From: Ceratorhiza oryzae-sativae
Taxonomy: Eukaryota; Basidiomycota; Agaricomycetes; Cantharellales; Ceratobasidiaceae
Direction: 5' to 3'
Length of the DNA: 51,158 bases
NCBI GenBank assembly: GCA_030998015.1
Contig: JARWMV010000105.1
Span: forward strand, 1 to 51,158
The translations under genes and the position numbers were made by a program. A model generated the notes under the pieces. It searched no databases and had not been told where the DNA came from. It worked only from the letters and a program-made list of their open reading frames with translations. Of the stretch, positions 8,697 to 17,887 are shown piece after piece. Numbering within the stretch: position 1 is the stretch's first letter; every line of letters starts with the position of its first letter.

Positions 8697-9058
8697 AAAA
8701 GTTTAATTTTAATTAATACTTCCTATAAATTAATTCCAGCCTAAAATTTTATTTAACGCTTAATCTATGTTTTATAAACCGTCTTTGTTAAGCTTTTTAA
8801 TTTAAATCAAATATTCACCCTAAAAAGAATAAAAGAGAAGGTAAGTAATTTTATCTATTTACCTATTTTACCATACTCCACTAACTACCCCATTTTGACG
8901 GCACGGTTGTTTTTGCGCTGTGGACTCCGACTAAAGTAGGCGTTTCTACTGACCCCCAAACATGTGCAGCTACGCTGCATTGTTTGGTGGGCAGCAACCC
9001 ATTTCCACTGGGCCCCCCCCCAATGACTTACAGCATGTTGGGGGGGGTAGAGGATGTG
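8697..9058. other. Non-coding, HEG leader-like spacer
   Basis: AT-rich with no gene seen. From about 8872 it contains ccatactccactaac and ccattttgacgg, followed by gcgctgtggactccgac and taaagtaggcg. The same strings occur in reverse upstream of the HEG at 18872 (19200-19322), so this is probably the far end of a HEG leader. Confidence 0.5.
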
Positions 9059-9230
9059 CCGCGCGCGTTAGTTGCTGGTGGGACTTGTCCCACCAACCAA
9101 CGTAAGCAATCGCAACCGTTTGCGATTGCTAGTGCGCGGAATAATATCGATATTTAGCCGCCGGCTGAAAATGACGAGTGGTCGTCATTTTCTACGAGGG
9201 AATCTTTCAGATTCCCTCTAACGCCGGCGG
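9059..9230 (-). repeat. E172 element, diverged copy
   Basis: 172 bp. Differs from the others in the hairpin 2 loop (gagtgg instead of gaacgg), the hairpin 1 loop, and single bases between arms. Stems stay paired. Confidence 0.93.
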
Positions 9231-9660
9231 GAGATCACTCTCTGACACTCGAGAATGCATGTAGATTTGGCGTCCCATCAATGGGACACCAAATCATGCA
9301 CTCTCGGCCGCGCCGGCCGCGCTGGGGACGCCCGAAATGCGATTTCCAAAAACACCCCCAAACATGTGCAGCTACGCTGCATTGTTTGGGGGTGGTTTTG
9401 GGCCCTAGTGCCCCCCAAACATGTGCAGCTACGCTGCATTGTTTGGGGGGCATCCACCCCCCAAATGAAGCAATTACGGGGCCTCTAAAATAGCTTTGCT
9501 ATTTTAAGTGGCCCCTAATTGCATCATTGGGGGTCTACGGGCACAAGGATTCCTATGGAATCCTTCCATGCAAGATTTATAAAATCTTGCTGGACCGAAA
9601 CCATTCGGGCGGTCCCAACGCGACGGTATGATATACCTTTAATATGTTAGTCTTATAATA
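9231..9660. repeat. Cluster of nested palindromes
   Basis: Successive hairpins: ctcgagaatgcatgta.../...tgcactctcgg, E6t-type cccccaaacatgtgcagc...tttggggg (twice), aaaatagctttgctatttt, and caagattta-taaatcttg inside a ccgtcgcg...cgcgacgg frame. The reading frames here are repeat translations, not genes. Confidence 0.8.
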
Positions 9661-9914
9661 TGTATTTATTTTAACAATGTTTTATTTAATATCTTCTCTT
9701 CGAATATTTCTTTTTTTAATTCTACTTTGTGCCACGGCATTTTTATTCTATATGGATTGTATTCAGTCAATTGGATTTGAAATGGCTATCTTTAGTGGAC
9801 TATTATTTAGTTCTGCAGTTCCCATTAACCCCGCTGATGATAAACGCCACCGCTTAACTAATAAGGAAAAAGAACAATTTACTCTTTCTCAAAAACTAAC
9901 AGAAATTGCCGTTG

Positions 9915-10008
9915 ACCCCCCAAACTGATGCAGCTATGCTGCATTGTTTGGGGGGGTAATGGCACTCCCAATACGCTGGCCCGTAGGGCTTGGTAACGCA
10001 TTGGGAGG
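9915..10008. repeat. E6t element with 6-bp duplication CCGTTG
   Basis: 94 bp flanked by CCGTTG at 9909-9914 and 10009-10014. Removal gives EIAVGLILGD. Confidence 0.93.
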
Positions 10009-10227
10009 CCGTTGGGCTTATTCTAGGCGATCTTAATATTGAGAAACAAAAAGGTGGTGTCAATGCACGATTACGGTTTGAACAAGGAGTTATTCACAAA
10101 GAATATTTGTTCCACCTTTATTCTATATTTCAAGAATATTGTTCTCAAGTTCCAATGATACAGACACATAATCCTCTATCAAACAATAAAACAGGGAAAA
10201 TACATTATAGTATAAGATTCAAAACTC

Positions 10228-10399
10228 CCGCCGGCGTTAGAGGGAATCCTAAAGATTCCCTCGTAGAAAATGACGACCGTTCGTCATTTTCAGCCGGCGG
10301 CTAAATATCGATATTATGCCGCGCACTAGCAATCGCAAACGGTTGCGATTGCTCACGTTGGTTGGTGGGACAAGTCCCACCAGCAACTAACGCGCGCGG
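10228..10399 (+). repeat. E172 element
   Basis: 172 bp in HEG-d between RFKT and PCFNELY. About 7 target bases are missing relative to sister HEGs. Confidence 0.95.
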
Positions 10400-10501
10400 A
10401 CCTTGTTTTAATGAGCTTTACAATCTATTTTACCTTGATGGTAAAAAAATAGTTCCATTAATTATTGCAGAATTATTAACGCCACTAGGATTAGCCTACT
10501 G

Positions 10502-10618
10502 CCCCCCAAACATGTGCAGCTACGCTGCATTGTTTGAGGGGCATCCGCCCCCCAATAAGGTAATGGCCCCCCCCAATACGTTTGTGACGCATTGGGAGGC
10601 CATTGCCTTGTTGGGGGT
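10502..10618. repeat. E6t element with 6-bp duplication CTACTG
   Basis: 117 bp flanked by CTACTG at 10496-10501 and 10619-10624. Removal restores LAYWICDDG. Confidence 0.93.
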
Positions 10619-10842
10619 CTACTGGATTTGTGATGATGGTTCTTTTTGTAGAACTTACCATGTAGTAATATTAAATACTCAAGGTTTCACAAAGGAAGAA
10701 GTTGAACTTTTAGCCAAAACTCTGAATGAGAAATGGGATCTCAAATGCACTATTAACAAAGACGGTAACGGTTACATAATACGAATTCCAAAAAAATCAT
10801 TACCTATTTTACATTCCTTATTAGGATCCACAATGCCAACTA

Positions 10843-10983
10843 CCCTCCGCGCTCTTTGATCGCCCGCAGGGCGGCCTAAGCGCGGAGGGCTCCACTAATC
10901 GATGATTTGCGAAGGCAAATCTACACCCTGCCTAGAGAACTGCGCTTTAGCGCACGTCTTGGCAGGGGTATCGATTAGCGGGG
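10843..10983 (-). repeat. E141 element at IR-A right boundary
   Basis: 141 bp. Identity with copy B stops at its last base. Confidence 0.93.
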
Positions 10984-11047
10984 GCCTGTAAGGGAAGAGT
11001 CCGATTTGGCGCAAATCGGGGGTCAAGAATCGGTGCTTTGCGAAGGC

Positions 11048-11219
11048 CCGCGCGCGTTAGTTGCTGGTGGGACTTGTCCCACCAACCAACGTGAGCAATC
11101 GCAACCGTTTGCGATTGCTAGTGCGCGGCATAATATCGATATTTAGCCGCCGGCTGAAAATGACGAACGGTCGTCATTTTCTACGAGGGAATCTTTAGGA
11201 TTCCCTCTAACGCCGGCGG
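11048..11219 (-). repeat. E172 element
   Basis: 172 bp, truncates the HEG at 11220-11750. Confidence 0.95.
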
Positions 11220-11750
11220 GCGTCGATTCTGTGGGGAAAGTAAATGATTCTGTACAAAGAGTAACTCTTTGACTTGATTTACAAAAACTACCATCGTCGC
11301 ATAGCCAATAAGCTAAAGATATAGGAGTAAGTAGATCACTTACCCGTGCCCGCCTACGATCGCAGCTATAAGCTGCGGCCCTGGCGTGCGCGGGTCATAT
11401 AACTCATTAAAGCAAGGTAATGCACAGGTTGTAAATGTGACTCTAGCATAGATTTTACCGGTTCGTTTATCAGGAAGTCGATTACTTGTTTGGGGGGCTG
11501 ATTGACAGTAACTTTTAAATAAATCGTAGAGATGGAAAAGATAAGTCTCATGAACAAGTCCCTGTTCGAAGCATAAACACGCATTTACACTTCTTTTTTG
11601 TTTTCGAGCATAAAGGTCTCCCAATAGTAGACCAACCAATATGGCCTTTAAATCAGCAGATAAAGAAAAAAGTGATCGTTCTTCTTTTGTCATAATTTTT
11701 CGGCTAAGAGGAGAAAAAGTGTGAAATTGTGATTTTGTAATATTTCTCAT
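11220..11750 (-). pseudogene. LAGLIDADG HEG, C-terminally truncated (HEG-e)
   Basis: From 11750: MRNITKSQFHTFSPLSRKIM, then LVGLLLGDLYARKQ (motif 1), CFEQGLVHETYLFHLYDLF, and ALPCFNELYD. A small palindrome with E4t ends (about 11342-11396) has replaced the roughly 15 residues (LFY..GKK.VP.NI) seen in sisters. DLLTPISLAYWLCDDGSF (motif 2) and QRVTLCTESFTF follow until an E172 removes the last third. Frame otherwise open. Probably a free-standing HEG; no intron around it is evident. Confidence 0.8.
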
Positions 11751-11819
11751 TTAAAAATTAAAAAGGTGAAAACACGAGTTATGTTGTTTTGAATACCCTA
11801 TTTGCCACACAATTTATGA

Positions 11820-12036
11820 CCCGTGCACGCCTGCGAACGCCTTGGCTTAAGCCAAGGCGGCCCTGGCGTGCGCGCGGCGTCTGATTCCTAGGTACCCTGG
11901 AACTGAAAGTTCCAGGGTACCTCGCAATACCTCGCCGCGAACGCGGCCTCGATAACCATACCCACGGGTCGTTGACCCTCCGCTTATCGGCTGAAATCTT
12001 GGGTTACACCTAAGATTTCAGCCGATAAGCGGGGGT
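11820..12036 (+). repeat. E4t element with 4-bp duplication ATGA
   Basis: 217 bp flanked by ATGA at 11816-11819 and 12037-12040. Confidence 0.92.
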
Positions 12037-12040
12037 ATGA

Positions 12041-13014
12041 TTCAGGCGATTATAGGACTCAAAACTTTCTTCAAATTTTAGGAATCTGACCTAACTTTGG
12101 AATCGTCTACATCTCTATACGGAGAACAATAGAATCCAAAGGTCCGGTTTCTTCCATATCTGGATAGAAGTAAAGCTCAAATCGACTTCCCGGCTGAGGA
12201 GTCCATCACTGGAGCCCTCGGAGACAGAAAGACCAATCTTGGAACCCCGGACCTAAAAGTTGGCTTGTCTTCCTAAATGGATATTTATCATTAGGAGACA
12301 ACTCAGAAATAAACTTTTAAAAAAGTTAGCCTCGTAACTAAGATTAGTTTCAAATAATTTATTTTTAAGGATAAAAACTTGAATTACTATTTCTACCTCG
12401 TCTGTGGTCTTGTTCCAGGAACACGACCGCAGACTTCTGCCCCCAAACATGTGCAGCTACGCTGCCCGGAGCCTGTGGGCGGCTAAAGCCGCCCACAGTC
12501 GAGGTTATCATTTTCCAGAAACAAACCCGGAGATCCACATAGGATAAGGTATATTTCCATCTGGACCACCATGCAACTGGACCACCATGCAACTGGACCA
12601 GTTGAAACCATACTCTGGTCTCTCTACTGACCCCCAAACATGTGCAGCTACGCTGCATTGTTTGAGGGGCAGTACCCCCCAATAATGTAATCATTGGGGG
12701 TCTACAGGGACAACATTTGTGAACGCTATTTTCAATTCTTCAGGCAAACCTTTATTTAGATTGTCCGGATATAAACCCAATAACCCACCAAGGACTTGGA
12801 ATAGTTACACTAGAATACTTTACAACAGGCGGTAAGATTAACAATGACCTCCCAATGCGTTACCAAGCCTGTAAGGCCAACGTATTGGGAGGGCCATTAC
12901 CCCCCCAAACAATGCAGCATAGCTGCATCAGTTTGGGGGGTCAATGGTAGTTTTCCGTAAATCCCTGTGATAGAGTTTAATGTCTCGGGTTCTAATGGTC
13001 TGTTAAGATAGTTT
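12041..13014. other. Non-coding spacer with palindromes
   Basis: No gene recognised. Contains a 'cctcgtctgtggtc...cagacttctgcccccaaa' cluster (12397-12505) that recurs at 14319-14443, an E6t-type palindrome near 12630-12705, a tandem 'ggaccaccatgcaact' (12563-12596), and an E6t-like palindrome at about 12848-12940 flanked by CAATG. Confidence 0.5.
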
Positions 13015-13186
13015 CCGCGCGCGTTAGTTGCTGGTGGGACTTGTCCCACCAACCAACGTGAGCAATCGCAACCGTTTGCGATTGCTAGTGCGCGGCATAA
13101 TATCGATATTTAGCCGCCGGCTGAAAATGACGAACGGTCGTCATTTTCTACGAGGGAATCTTTAGGATTCCCTCTAACGCCGGCGG
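13015..13186 (-). repeat. E172 element
   Basis: 172 bp. Cuts the HEG fused to nad6 and supplies its last 12 codons and TAG stop. Confidence 0.95.
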
Positions 13187-13588
13187 ACAGAACATATCAA
13201 AAACAATTAAAAATATAAAGAAACTATTTCTTTTTGAGGTCAATAAAGGGAATAGTTTAAAATGTTGAACAATAATTTCGAGATCCCTTTTAGAATATAC
13301 AGCATAATACGCGTCTTTACTTCTTAAAGTGACTGTACCTACCCCAAAGAATTCTTTTAAACTGACAAGTAGATCATACTCTCTAGCATGCATGTGAAGA
13401 CAAAATTGGGGTTTTAGTTCGAAACCTAGTTTTCTCCCACTTTTTTTTGTAATAGTGAAACCAAAATAGCCCTCAGCATCCACTAGACCTGTAACAGCCC
13501 AAGGATCTAATTTACCCGAGTAAGAAGATGTATGGTAAGAAGCTCTATTACCGGAGTTGAGCCCAAGATTATGTTTAACTGATCTTGT
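13148..13588 (-). pseudogene. LAGLIDADG HEG in frame behind nad6, truncated (HEG-f)
   Basis: The codon after the nad6 TGA is in the same frame and opens a 134-codon HEG: HNLGLNSGNRASYHTSSYSG, then PWAVTGLVDAEGYFGFTITK with a clear LAGLIDADG motif, CLHMHAREYDLLVSLKEFFG, YYAVYSKRDLEIIVQHF and FPLLTSKRNSFF. There it meets the E172 at 13186, which adds PPALEGILKIPS and a TAG. The second LAGLIDADG half is absent. There is no in-frame ATG before the motif, which suggests the HEG was once expressed as an extension of nad6, by readthrough or before the stop arose. HEGs fused to the 3' end of mitochondrial genes are known from other fungi. Confidence 0.82.
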
Positions 13589-14266
13589 TCAATTAAATGA
13601 AATAGAGTTTCTGGTTTGGGAGGGGTTAGAAGTTTGATAAGTTTTTTGGTTATTACTTGATTTTAAATGGACAACTGAAATAGGAGCCAACATCGAAAGC
13701 AATAGTATTATACTACATAAAATGAACAATGGGGCTCCATAGGTGTACAGTCCGTGGCCCAATGATTCTACTTGTAGGAAACTAAAACTTGAAATGTCCC
13801 AAGTATACGGATTTTGGGAAATATTTACATCAGATATTGAAGGAACGGTTGAACCGTATAGTAATCCATTTAAATAAGTTAATAATTCCAAAGGCAGATT
13901 TAATATAGCAACTTTACCGAAGTTCACGGGAATTACTGTGAAAATCTCATATGTAAATAGAAAACCTACAGTTAAAGCCAAAGGTAGGTTTTTTGTATAC
14001 TGACTTCCAATGTCCAGTATGTCAGATAAATTAATATTAATCATCATAATTACAAATAGGAAAAGCACAGCTATGGCTCCAATGTAGACTATTATGTATG
14101 AAATACCTACAAAGCCCACTCCAAGTAAGATTAGGTAACCTGCGGCGTTGCAGAAAGCTGAAATTAAGAAAAGTACAGCAATTACAGGGTTTTTAGAAGT
14201 AATAACTAAAATACCTGATAAGATAGCTCCAGCGGCTAACACGTCTAATAAAAAGTTGTTTATCAT
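13589..14266 (-). CDS. nad6: NADH dehydrogenase subunit 6
   Basis: 225-residue inner-membrane subunit of complex I. Predicted membrane helices include the conserved YIIVYIGAIAVLFLFVIMM block (about residues 56-74), preceded by SAFCNAAGYLILLGVGFVG. Near the C-terminus LLSMLAPISVVHLK matches the usual last helix of the family. The start ATG at 14264-14266 follows an AT-rich leader and gives a normal N-terminus. The stop is TGA (13589-13591), and a HEG continues in the same frame. The polar tail after SVVHLK (NNQKTYQTSNPSQTRN) is longer than needed and may be a product of that fusion. No insertion interrupts the gene. Confidence 0.95.
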   Translation of the reverse strand: MINNFLLDVLAAGAILSGILVITSKNPVIAVLFLISAFCNAAGYLILLGVGFVGISYIIVYIGAIAVLFLFVIMMININLSDILDIGSQYTKNLPLALTVGFLFTYEIFTVIPVNFGKVAILNLPLELLTYLNGLLYGSTVPSISDVNISQNPYTWDISSFSFLQVESLGHGLYTYGAPLFILCSIILLLSMLAPISVVHLKSSNNQKTYQTSNPSQTRNSISFN

Positions 14267-15548
14267 TTTTTTTTGTTTAATTGTGCCTATGCTTTCGCAT
14301 TTCTAAATATTTGTTTTTACCTCGTCTGTGGTCTTGTTCCATGAACACGACCGCAGACTTCTGCCCCCCAAACATGTGCAGCTACGCTGCATTGTTTGGA
14401 GGGGCCGGAGCCTGTGGGCGGCTAAAGCCGCCCACAGTCGAGGCGAAAAAAGGCTGAATCCAGTATTTTATTTTTATACAGGATAGGTTTTCCTTGAAAC
14501 TTAACCACAATTTGACTAGGGTATTGATGGAACACTTTATTGCACCAGCTAGCCAGAAGTTTATTTTTGTTTTTATTTGATCTAGCTGAAACCGAGTAAT
14601 ACAAACCGATCGTTTTCAGAAGTTGAGTTACCTCAACAATGAAAACGAGCTTACGATCGCCGATTCAGCAGCGTACCTAGCAAGGTAAGGAAAATTCAAT
14701 CCAGAGCCCCAGGACATGTGTTCAAGGGTTCTGGGTGTTATTTTTTTTTATTACCAGAAGATCCCAGATAGTTGGGCAAAGAGTGCCCGTAGACCCCCAA
14801 TGATGCAATTAGGGGCCACTTAAAATAGCAAAGCTATTTTAGAGGCCCCGTAATTGCTTCATTTGGGGGGTGGATGCCCCCCAAACAATGCAGCGTAGCT
14901 GCACATGTTTGGGGGGCACTAGGGCCCAAAACCACCCCGGGTAATGGCACTCCCAATACGCTGGCCCGTAGGGCGTGCCTTACAGGCTTGGTAACGCATT
15001 GGGAGGCCGTTGCCATGCATGATTTTTGACCATGATGCTCAGAAAGCGCGTCTTTGGGGAAAACTCCGAAGGGATACCACTATCCGTAAGAGCGTTTTTA
15101 CTTCAGCCCCGAAGGGCTCGGTCAAATTTCGTTACCGCACTTTTGCCCTCACTTCTAACGCTCTTTGATCGCCCGAAGGGCGGCCTAAGCGGGGTACCCA
15201 GTTCTTCCCTTTCAGCTGCTCCCCAATGATTGCAATGCGCGCCACAAGACTTGTGGCGCCATTGACCCCCCAAACTGATGCAGCTCGGAATCAGGCTCCT
15301 TGACAATTCCTAAGGAATTGTCAAGAAATGGCAGTTTGGGGGTCACCTGCGTCTGTGGTCGTGTTCCAGGAACACGGCCGCAGACGGGAAGAAGGAGAAC
15401 TTAAGTTCCCCTACCCTATCTCGTGTCAACTACTCTGAAGTTGTTGCACGTACGTGCAACAATTTCACGCTTGTAGAGGAGACGTCTGTGTGCGGCTTAA
15501 GCCGTACACAGACGGCTCCGAAGCTTGAGTCGAACCGTGGTTTAGCGT
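14267..15548. other. Non-coding, palindrome-rich spacer
   Basis: No gene seen. 14319-14443 repeats the cctcgtctgtggtc cluster. 14791-14935 repeats (reversed) the nested palindromes of 9360-9540. 14936-15013 carries an E6t-type part (cccaatacgctgg). GC-rich hairpins such as gttgttgcacgtacgtgcaac (about 15441) and gtctgtgtgcggcttaagccg (15484) recur near 19850, 20440 and 24413. Confidence 0.5.
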
Positions 15549-15720
15549 CCGCGCGCGTTAGTTGCTGGTGGGACTTGTCCCACCAACCAACGTGAGCAAT
15601 CGCAACCGTTTGCGATTGCTAGTGCGCGGCATAATATCGATATTTAGCCGCCGGCTGAAAATGACGAACGGTCGTCATTTTCTACGAGGGAATCTTTAGG
15701 ATTCCCTCTAACGCCGGCGG
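15549..15720 (-). repeat. E172 element
   Basis: 172 bp, abuts E4t 15721-15931. Confidence 0.95.
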
Positions 15721-15931
15721 GACCCGTGCACGCCTGCGAACGCCTTGGCTTGCCAAGGCGGCCCTGGCGTGCGCGCGGCTCGCCGCGAACGCGGCCTCGT
15801 TAACAATGCCCACGGGTCGTTGACCCTCCGCTTTATTACCCCTGCCAAGACGTGCGCTAAAGCGCAGTTCTCTAGGCAGGGCGGCTGAAATCTTGGGTTA
15901 CACCTAAGATTTTAGCCGATAGAGCGGGGGC
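15721..15931 (+). repeat. E4t element between two E172 copies
   Basis: acccgtgcacg...gcgggggc. No target duplication is visible because both sides are E172, forming a composite E172-E4t-E172 block. Confidence 0.85.
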
Positions 15932-16153
15932 CCGCGCGCGTTAGTTGCTGGTGGGACTTGTCCCACCAACCAACGTGAGCAATCGCAACCGTTTGCGATT
16001 GCTAGTGCGCGGCATAATATCGATATTTAGCCGCCGGCTGAAAATGACGAACGGTCGTCATTTTCTACGAGGGAATCTTTATGGGAGGTAGCCTGGACCA
16101 TGAGACTCATGGTCAAGGCTACCTCATCTGAGGATTCCCTCTAACGCCGGCGG
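15932..16153 (-). repeat. E172 element, long form (222 bp)
   Basis: Apex of hairpin 1 filled by gaggtagcctgg...aaggctacctc. Confidence 0.95.
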
Positions 16154-16677
16154 ATACAGGTCCAGCAAGATTTTATAAATCTTGCATGGAAGCAAACCAC
16201 GGAACGATGTTGACCGAGATAGAGGCCAGACAAATTTGGGCAAGGACCAGTCATAGTCCGCAACCTTCGGTCGGTTGTTACCCCCATATGATCCATACTC
16301 GCCTCGATCGGCGTTCTTTCTCTCTAAGATCGTCGGCCCTGGTATCTAGGTTAACGGGAGCAGGCTCACCGCCAGAGGGCCGGCCTCGTGCCCCATTCCC
16401 CAACGGGTCAGGTGTACGCTGGAATCTCCGCACGTTCCCTGCTCGGTCATCGAAGATGTCCGGCAGGGACGCACTAAACCGATTCGACGAGGGTTCATTT
16501 AACAGGGCCGGCGGAGGATCGTGCTTGCACGATCGTCCGCCGGCCCTTCCGCCGCCTCCTGTCCCTCTAGGGCAGCTTGAGGAAATAATCATGCTTGCAT
16601 GATTTAACTCAAGCTTCGGAGCCGTCTCCTCTACAAGCGTGAAGTTGTTGCACGTACGTGCAACAATTTCAGCCAGC
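16154..16677. other. GC-rich spacer, no gene recognised
   Basis: Contains ccagcaagatttta/taaatcttgcatgg, gatcgtgcttgcacgatc and tgttgcacgtacgtgcaaca hairpins. The block at 16230-16500 is not an obvious palindrome, but I could not match it to rRNA or a protein. Confidence 0.4.
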
Positions 16678-16899
16678 CCGCGCGCGTTAGTTGCTGGTGG
16701 GACTTGTCCCACCAACCAACGTGAGCAATCGCAACCGTTTGCGATTGCTAGTGCGCGGCATAATATCGATATTTAGCCGCCGGCTGAAAATGACGAACGG
16801 TCGTCATTTTCTACGAGGGAATCTTTATGGGAGGTAGCCTGGACCATGAGACTCATGGTCAAGGCTACCTCATCTGAGGATTCCCTCTAACGCCGGCGG
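16678..16899 (-). repeat. E172 element, long form (222 bp)
   Basis: Same apex insertion as 15932-16153. Confidence 0.95.
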
Positions 16900-17207
16900 G
16901 CAGCCCTAGAGTCCATACGGCGGCGGATCATGGGCCTGAACCATGGTTATGGTCCGGCGGCTACGCCGACAGATAAATTGGGGTATGAATTTAGGCGCGG
17001 TTATACCAACACGACGGCCTCCCAATGCGTTACCAAGCCTGTAAGGCACGCCCTACGGGCCAGCGTATTGGGAGTGCCATCACCCCCCCAAACAATGCAG
17101 CATAGCTGCATCAGTTTGGGGGGTCGACGGTGGCAATTGACGCCTGTGTCGGCCTTAGAGGTATTTTCTGATGTATTTATTTTGGCAGGCTAAATTATTA
17201 CTATATT

Positions 17208-17750
17208 TTATAGCCCGATTTTGTATAGCATCATGGATGGCATAAGGTCCTTCAATAAGGATTGTAAAACCGGTGTTGATTTGGCTGAAATTCTGATTGT
17301 AAAACCACCATTATTTGCATTAATTGTGCTTTTTAACCCGAATTTGTCAGTTAAAACTTGAACTAGAAGTTCTACCTCAGCAATAGTGAAACTTTGAGTA
17401 CTTAGCACCAATGCCCGGTCTTTTTTATTAAAACTACCATCGTCACAAAGCCAGTAAACTAAAGACAAAGGAGTAAGCAACTCCCCTATGTTTAATGGAA
17501 CTACTTTTTGCCCATTCGGATAGAACAAATCATAGAGTTCATTAAAGCAAGGTAAGGAAAAGGTATTAAACGTAACTCTAGTATATATTTTACGTGTTAC
17601 TTTGTGCGGCGGTCGATTAGTTGTTTTGGGCAATGAAGAACAATAAGTTTTAAACAAATCATAAAGGTGGAGCAAGTAATCCTCATGTAAAATACTTTGT
17701 TCAAATTGCAATCTTGCATTCACACTTGCTTTTCGTTTACGAATGCACAT
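17208..17750 (-). CDS. LAGLIDADG homing endonuclease, nearly complete (HEG-g)
   Basis: 180 codons with an undamaged C-terminal two thirds: KASVNARLQFEQSILHEDYL, HLYDLFKTYCSSLPKTTNRP, LPCFNELYDLFYPNGQKVVP, LTPLSLVYWLCDDGSFNKKD (motif 2), STQSFTIAEVELLVQVLTDK, and the characteristic end SMMLYKIGL with TAA/TAG context. The first LAGLIDADG helix (GL.LGD), expected just before the MCIRKRK start, is lost to palindromes at 17751-17870, so activity is doubtful. This is the best reference for aligning the broken sisters. Confidence 0.82.
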   Translation of the reverse strand: MCIRKRKASVNARLQFEQSILHEDYLLHLYDLFKTYCSSLPKTTNRPPHKVTRKIYTRVTFNTFSLPCFNELYDLFYPNGQKVVPLNIGELLTPLSLVYWLCDDGSFNKKDRALVLSTQSFTIAEVELLVQVLTDKFGLKSTINANNGGFTIRISAKSTPVLQSLLKDLMPSMMLYKIGL

Positions 17751-17880
17751 CTACCGTGGCCTGCTTCAACTCTTCGAGAGGCCAGGATCGAGGCCTGCTT
17801 CAACTCTTCGAGTTGAAACAGGCCAGGATATCGACTCCTTGGGGAAAATAAGGAGGGGTTTGTTGTTAATAATAATAATA
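17751..17880. repeat. Tandem cctgcttcaactcttcgag palindromes
   Basis: 'gcctgcttcaactcttcgag' occurs twice within a hairpin-forming block that has removed the front of HEG-g. Confidence 0.65.
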
Positions 17881-17887
17881 TATAAAA

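Larger units (their letters stand above)
9677..10842 (+). pseudogene. LAGLIDADG HEG with membrane-like N-terminus (HEG-d)
   Basis: The ATG at 9677 starts MFYLISSLRIFLFLILLC, a hydrophobic N-terminus, then NKEKEQFTLSQKLTEIAV. The first LAGLIDADG helix (VGLILGD) is split by an E6t (9915-10008, CCGTTG duplicated). LRFEQGVIHKEYLFHLYSIF and an E172 (10228-10399) follow, then PCFNELYNLFYLDGKKIVP. The second motif, LAYWICDDGSF, is split exactly by another E6t (10502-10618, CTACTG duplicated). The last piece runs FTKEEVELLAKTLNEKWDLK to HSLLGSTMPT, where E141 begins. With insertions removed the frame is open throughout. Its natural end (MMLHKIGL) is recognisable only across the left boundary of copy B. 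Copy B equivalent: 26445-27611. Confidence 0.85.
3679..10983 (+). repeat. Large inverted repeat, copy A (7.3 kb)
   Basis: Reverse complement of 26304-33609. Paired coordinates sum to 37288 along the left part and 37287 beyond the E172 at 10228, because copy B has one extra G near 26966. It begins with a forward E141 (3681-3821) and ends with a reverse E141 (10843-10983). The extra match at 3679-3680 (AA) may be chance. It carries two cob exons, one complete and two partial group I introns, and HEG pieces. Confidence 0.95.
6447..10983 (+). other. cob group I intron 3, 5' part (continues across the IR)
   Basis: P7 strands GACTATA (6627-6633) and TATAGTC (6739-6745) mark a group I core close to the 5' exon. 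HEG sequence follows (6770-8696, 9677-10842). The 3' end of this intron, with its terminal G at 25432, is on the minus strand at the far side of the IR. The plus-strand intron therefore runs off copy A into unrelated DNA at 10984. Confidence 0.8.

Noticed and set aside
9235..9493. Overlapping reading frames on both strands (and mirrors at 27795-28053)
   Set aside because: They are translations of nested palindromes. The same residues (CAATLHCLG, CSVAAHVWG) recur wherever E6t-type repeats occur.
12844..12948. E6t copy with a 6-bp duplication
   Set aside because: Only CAATG (5 bp) matches, so it was left out of the clear cases.
16230..16500. Possible ribosomal RNA piece (GC-rich, non-palindromic)
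   Set aside because: No recognisable conserved rRNA stretch on either strand. Reported only as a spacer.
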